Assembly (NCBI RefSeq): GCF_024713945.1
Contig: NC_134681.1
Coordinates: 124,001 to 188,000 of the forward strand
Reading direction: 5' to 3'
Source of the DNA: Dermatophagoides farinae
Lineage: Eukaryota; Arthropoda; Arachnida; Sarcoptiformes; Pyroglyphidae
Length of the DNA stretch: 64,000 nt
In this document: in pieces, positions 60,240 through 64,000 of the stretch
How positions within the stretch are numbered: the stretch's first letter is position 1
Layout: each line of letters begins with the position of its first letter
Position numbers and translations under genes: made by a program
The notes under the pieces: model-generated
Seen by the model: only the letters and a program-made list of their open reading frames with translations
The model's database searches: none
What the model was told of the DNA's origin: nothing

Positions 60240-61946
60240 TTAACGTTTTTTCCAGGTATATTTTCGTCGAGCACCTTCTTGGCCCCAGATTTTTCGCAAT
60301 TTGACACGTCGATCATTGGAAAGAAGTCCAACTATGGAAATTGAATTTTTTTTTTAAATTAGTAATATAATGTGCATATAAAAATAAAATATTAAAAATT
60401 CTGTACCTAATCGCATTTTTTCCACTGTATCATGGTCAACAAAACTTCGTAATGCTATCGATAATGCATAACGAATAGCACCGGATTGACTAGATGTTCC
60501 TAGTTCACGAACATGATGCGGAAATGGTGGTGAATCTTCACTGTATTCGCGTGTATATTCCAAATGAGTTGTTCGGCATTCAATGTCAACTTTGCCCATT
60601 AAGCCACAGAATTTTAATGGTGTCATCACTTGTTCCCTATGTGTTTAATAATTCTTGATAATGAAAATTAGGAAAAAAAAATAATTGCAAAAATTCTCAC
60701 CGATCTTGTATGAAATCAAAATATAGGATATCTTGTCCATTGATATCCACTTTACCCGTACCATTACCACGAACGGTAACGTTGGCAACACAAAGTTTTC
60801 GACGACCAATTGCGTTCATATATGGTCGACCATCTTGGTCAAACATTAACGGTGGTATTTCCATTATTTCAATAGCAGATTTAATTTCTTTACGAAATTT
60901 CATTATAAAATCTTGACATAATTTCGAATATGGATGACTAGCCAAACGTTCCAAAGCTACAATGAAAGCTTCATATTTAGAAACTTCAAGTTTTTCCAAA
61001 AACATGGCCTTCATTTCACTAGATGACATCCATTCTGATGATTTCAAATCCCTGTTTATGGATCAAAAATTAATTCCATATTCCATTGATTCAATAGAAC
61101 AATTGGTACATACAATTTAGAATCACTTGGTGGATTATTAATACCGGAACGAAGTTGATCATCTTCATAATCTTTAAGGCGATTCATTTGTTCTTCAAGA
61201 TCCTGGATAGAAAAAAAAAAATATTTTATCATTTGAACAAATTCATAATCATTCACTTACAAAGCATGTTTGATAGAAATTGGCACGGCTAGTATAGAAA
61301 AGTGAATGATATGGTCGACCATCGGCACTAAATTGTGCCTGCTTAATTGCCGGATAGATTTCCTTTGGTGGTTTCATTCGAGGACGGGCACGAGGATCGA
61401 ATAAACCCGATGGCATTAGATATTTAAGTGCATCCTGTTGAAATGTTGCCATATTATATGATTAGTTTAGAATTTTGAAAAAATGAAAAAATGATCAAAT
61501 TTACTTACATCAATGTCTTGCTGATTTAATGAATCAATTTGTAATCCCATCATGTTGGCCAAATGTCGTCGACCACTTTCAAATTCTACTTCTTGTTCAC
61601 GTATAAATTCACTATGCTGTCGTGCACGTTCCAGATATACTTTCATCGCTTTCGAAATAGTACCACGTTTTTGATCGGCTATACCGATATCTGAATCTAA
61701 ATCTGGATCTGAAACCAATTCTGGTTGTTGTTTAAGATTCAAATGAGTGGTACCAAATTTAGGATTTGATGGTACACGTGGATCATTTGGTCGTTTTGGA
61801 TATGCGGAACGACCATACATAACACTTCGATGAATTAATTCAGTATTGGTAATGTATTTGTTACATATTGTATCCATATGAAAAGATTGTTTCAAAATCC
61901 AATTAATCATTGGGAGCCTCGATGCTCGGCTAATTGTACCAGGCAT
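60240..61946 (-). CDS. MRPS9: Mitochondrial small-subunit ribosomal protein uS9m
   Basis: Component of the mitochondrial ribosome head; the C-terminal tail of uS9 reaches the P-site tRNA. Six exons, 61946-61509, 61434-61261, 61202-61114, 61051-60701, 60636-60407, 60331-60240, sum to 1374 nt, 457 residues; all introns (58-75 bp) are GT-AG. The first 300 residues or so are the mitochondrial extension; the start MPGTISRASRL is basic and could be a targeting peptide. The uS9 domain begins near IGRRKLCVANVTVRGNGTGK with DINGQDILYF, continues with SGAIRYALSIALRSF and ends GQEGARRKYTWKKR, the hallmark end of the family. An upstream in-frame Met at 61982 would add 12 residues; a TACCAG just before the chosen ATG could be an acceptor of a 5' UTR intron. 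Confidence 0.94.
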
Positions 61947-62910
61947 TTTTTTCTGGTATGATAATGCAAATTCAAAATCCAAAATTCGTTATCACAAAGT
62001 AAAATTCGATTTTTTATAATATATGATACACAATGCCAAAAAATAAAAACATGTGATTGGAAATCCTAAATCCGAATTTATACGTGGCAAGTTATGATGT
62101 CTATGAGCATAGAATCCATATCTTGTGCAATATAATAGAATCCATGTATGTATAAACTTTTGTCTGTGTACATAATGATGAGCAACACGTGATTCATTTC
62201 ATCATGGCACAATAATTTCAATTGTGTTGAAATTATTTGATTTGTGCAATTTATTACGAATGAAATCAAACATTCCAAAACATTTTATACCGGTAACCAG
62301 AAATTCTGGTAAGTATTATGAAACAAAATAAACACAAATTTTTAGTTTCGTTCTATTCTAATAGAATTGTTAAATATAACCTGCTCGACATATGCACATT
62401 CAAACACCTGTCACACACACACACATACAACCTTGCAAATTAGCAATCATATAATTCGAAAAACAAAATGTTTAATCGATTTCACCAAAACAAAACAAAA
62501 AAACAACCACATTTCATTCATTTACATCAATCAAATTATCCAATGACATACACATGGTGCACATTATTACTGATGGGAGGGACTTGATGACAAAAATCCA
62601 ACAATTTTTTTCATCCAAATCGCATGATTTTGGTTGTACTTTTTCCACGACTCGACTATCTATATCTTTGTACATTTTCACTTTTAATTAGCACCGATAA
62701 TAATCAAATCTATCGCTTTTTATACAGATTTAGGATGAATGATTTTTTTCCCTATTCAATGACAAGTAGCAATCATTATCATATATACAACAAAAAAAAC
62801 TGATCATAACTTTTGGTATTAACTGAATTTATATTATATTTATTTAATTTCAATAGTTTTTCTATGGTTTACTGTAGACGAAAACTTTATTTTTTTTTTT
62901 GTAATAACCA
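61947..62910. other. Bidirectional promoter region of MRPS9 and SWEET
   Basis: About 960 bp separate the two divergent start codons. Microsatellites are nearly absent compared with the rest of the window. A 66-codon open frame at 62078-62278 (minus) has no recognisable features and is likely chance. No TATA box or start site can be fixed with confidence. Confidence 0.5.
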
Positions 62911-63798
62911 ATGGCTTTAATTGAATTTGTTGGCCAAGTGGCCACCATATTTACACTTTTTTCATTTTTGACTGGAATGTAAGTATTCTGTAACAACAAA
63001 AAAAATTTTTTTTGTTTTTTTTTTGTTTAAAAATTTTGATAACTAATTTTCAAATTCAATTCAATAGTCCAATATGTCGAAGTATTCAATTGGCTGGTTC
63101 GACTGATAATTTTTCTTCATTACCATTTCTTGTTGGAAACATGTGGTATGTGTGTTGCTGCTACTGTAATTGCTTTTTGGATTTTTTTTTTCATTATATT
63201 CAATATTTGCATTCATATAGTGGATATCTATGGCTTCGATATGGTTTTATGCTCGATGATCCTACAATGATATTTGTCAATGTGATTGGATTTACATTAC
63301 AATCAATCTATTTATTTTGGTTCTATCTTTACACTGTTCCGAAGGTTTGTGGATGATTTTTTTTTCGTTTCATTATTCGAACTATAATTTCATTTCAATT
63401 GATGTTTATAAAAAAATTAGAGCAAAATTAATCGTCCAATTATTGCCGTACTCAGTTTCATATTTTTTGTACATTTATATATACAATATTCAATTGAACC
63501 AGAATATCTTGTTGGTTTAATGGCCTGTTTATCATCGTTATTCTTTTCAATATCACCAATGCCATTAGTATTCGAAGTGATTCGATCCAAATGTACTGAA
63601 CGTCTTCCATTCAGTTTGATTGCATCATCATTCATGGTTACATTATTGTGGTTTATATATGGTTCATTGATTGGTGATTCATTTGTAAAGATACCAAATG
63701 GTATTGGTGCAATCATTTACGGTATACAATTAAGCCTATTCGCTATTTATCCATCCAAACGTAATATTCAGGTAAGTTTTTTTCCTTGGAAGAAATAA
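62911..63798 (+). CDS. SWEET: SWEET sugar transporter, 3' end unresolved
   Basis: A facilitative mono- or disaccharide carrier of the plasma membrane or Golgi. Exons 62911-62978, 63068-63145, 63221-63344 and 63421-63771 join in frame to 207 residues. The first MtN3 repeat runs from MALIEFVGQVATIFTLFSF through SSLPFLVGNM, GYLWLRYGFMLDDP and FVNVIGFTLQS; a linker helix follows; the second has SPMPLVFEVIRSKCTERLPF, WFIYGSLIGDSFVKIPNGIG and QLSLFAIYPSK. The Asn in each repeat (FVNV, IPNG) fits the substrate pocket. After NIQ there is a good donor GTAAGT at 63772. If it is not used the frame ends at 63798 after eight more residues; if it is used, the visible acceptor near 63983 gives an immediate TGA. 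Either way the protein is essentially complete, but the last exon may lie outside. Confidence 0.92.
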
Positions 63799-64000
63799 CA
63801 ACAACAAAAAAACAAAAATCCAATTCAAATCCCATTTGCTTTTATACTAATTCATTTCACAATTAGTCAATATAACATAGTGTGTATAGCTTAACATTAT
63901 AGATCAGAAAGATTCCTTCCCTAGAATCCTAAATTTTGTTTTTGGTTTTTTTTGTGAGCTATATCTTCTTCTTCTTTCAATAGTGAATTCATTCTGGTGA

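Overview
This is an AT-rich animal nuclear window. It has GT-AG (and one GC-AG) introns, very many (GAT)n, (CA)n, (GA)n and (TTG)n microsatellites, short coding introns of about 60-120 bp, and animal-specific genes. The extreme AT content, trinucleotide repeats and compact gene structure suggest an arthropod, most likely a mite of the dust-mite/scab-mite group. That placement is inference; no taxon-specific marker is visible.

Left edge (1-2100): an intron-containing Tc1-like transposase on the minus strand, cut by the window start, then a 44/56-bp minisatellite, then about 400 bp of unexplained, less repetitive sequence. From 2.1 to 18.9 kb I see no supportable gene. This stretch is AT-rich spacer with microsatellites, including a perfect (AC)71, and one 134-bp GC-rich hAT-type MITE at 11414-11547.

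Centre (18950-57503, plus): one gene, a metabotropic glutamate receptor. Ten coding exons join in frame into a 1340-residue protein with a glutamate-binding Venus-flytrap domain, a nine-cysteine domain, seven transmembrane helices and a low-complexity tail ending in a PDZ ligand. Its first intron is about 30.2 kb and needs a GC donor to keep frame. Inside that intron, 138 bp before exon 2, lies a 494-bp LTR element (49039-49532) with identical 177-bp LTRs and no coding capacity. Its primer-binding region matches the complement of a tRNA-Leu for about 45 nt instead of the usual 8-18. It is a TRIM-type retrotransposon and the most novel object here.

Right end (58966-63798): three compact housekeeping-type genes. 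SSR4/TRAP-delta (plus, three exons) converges on MRPS9, the mitochondrial ribosomal protein uS9m (minus, six exons). MRPS9 in turn diverges from a SWEET sugar transporter (plus, four exons seen, 3' end unresolved). They share no pathway; tight packing is the common feature, in sharp contrast with the roughly 47 kb of almost empty DNA before receptor exon 2.
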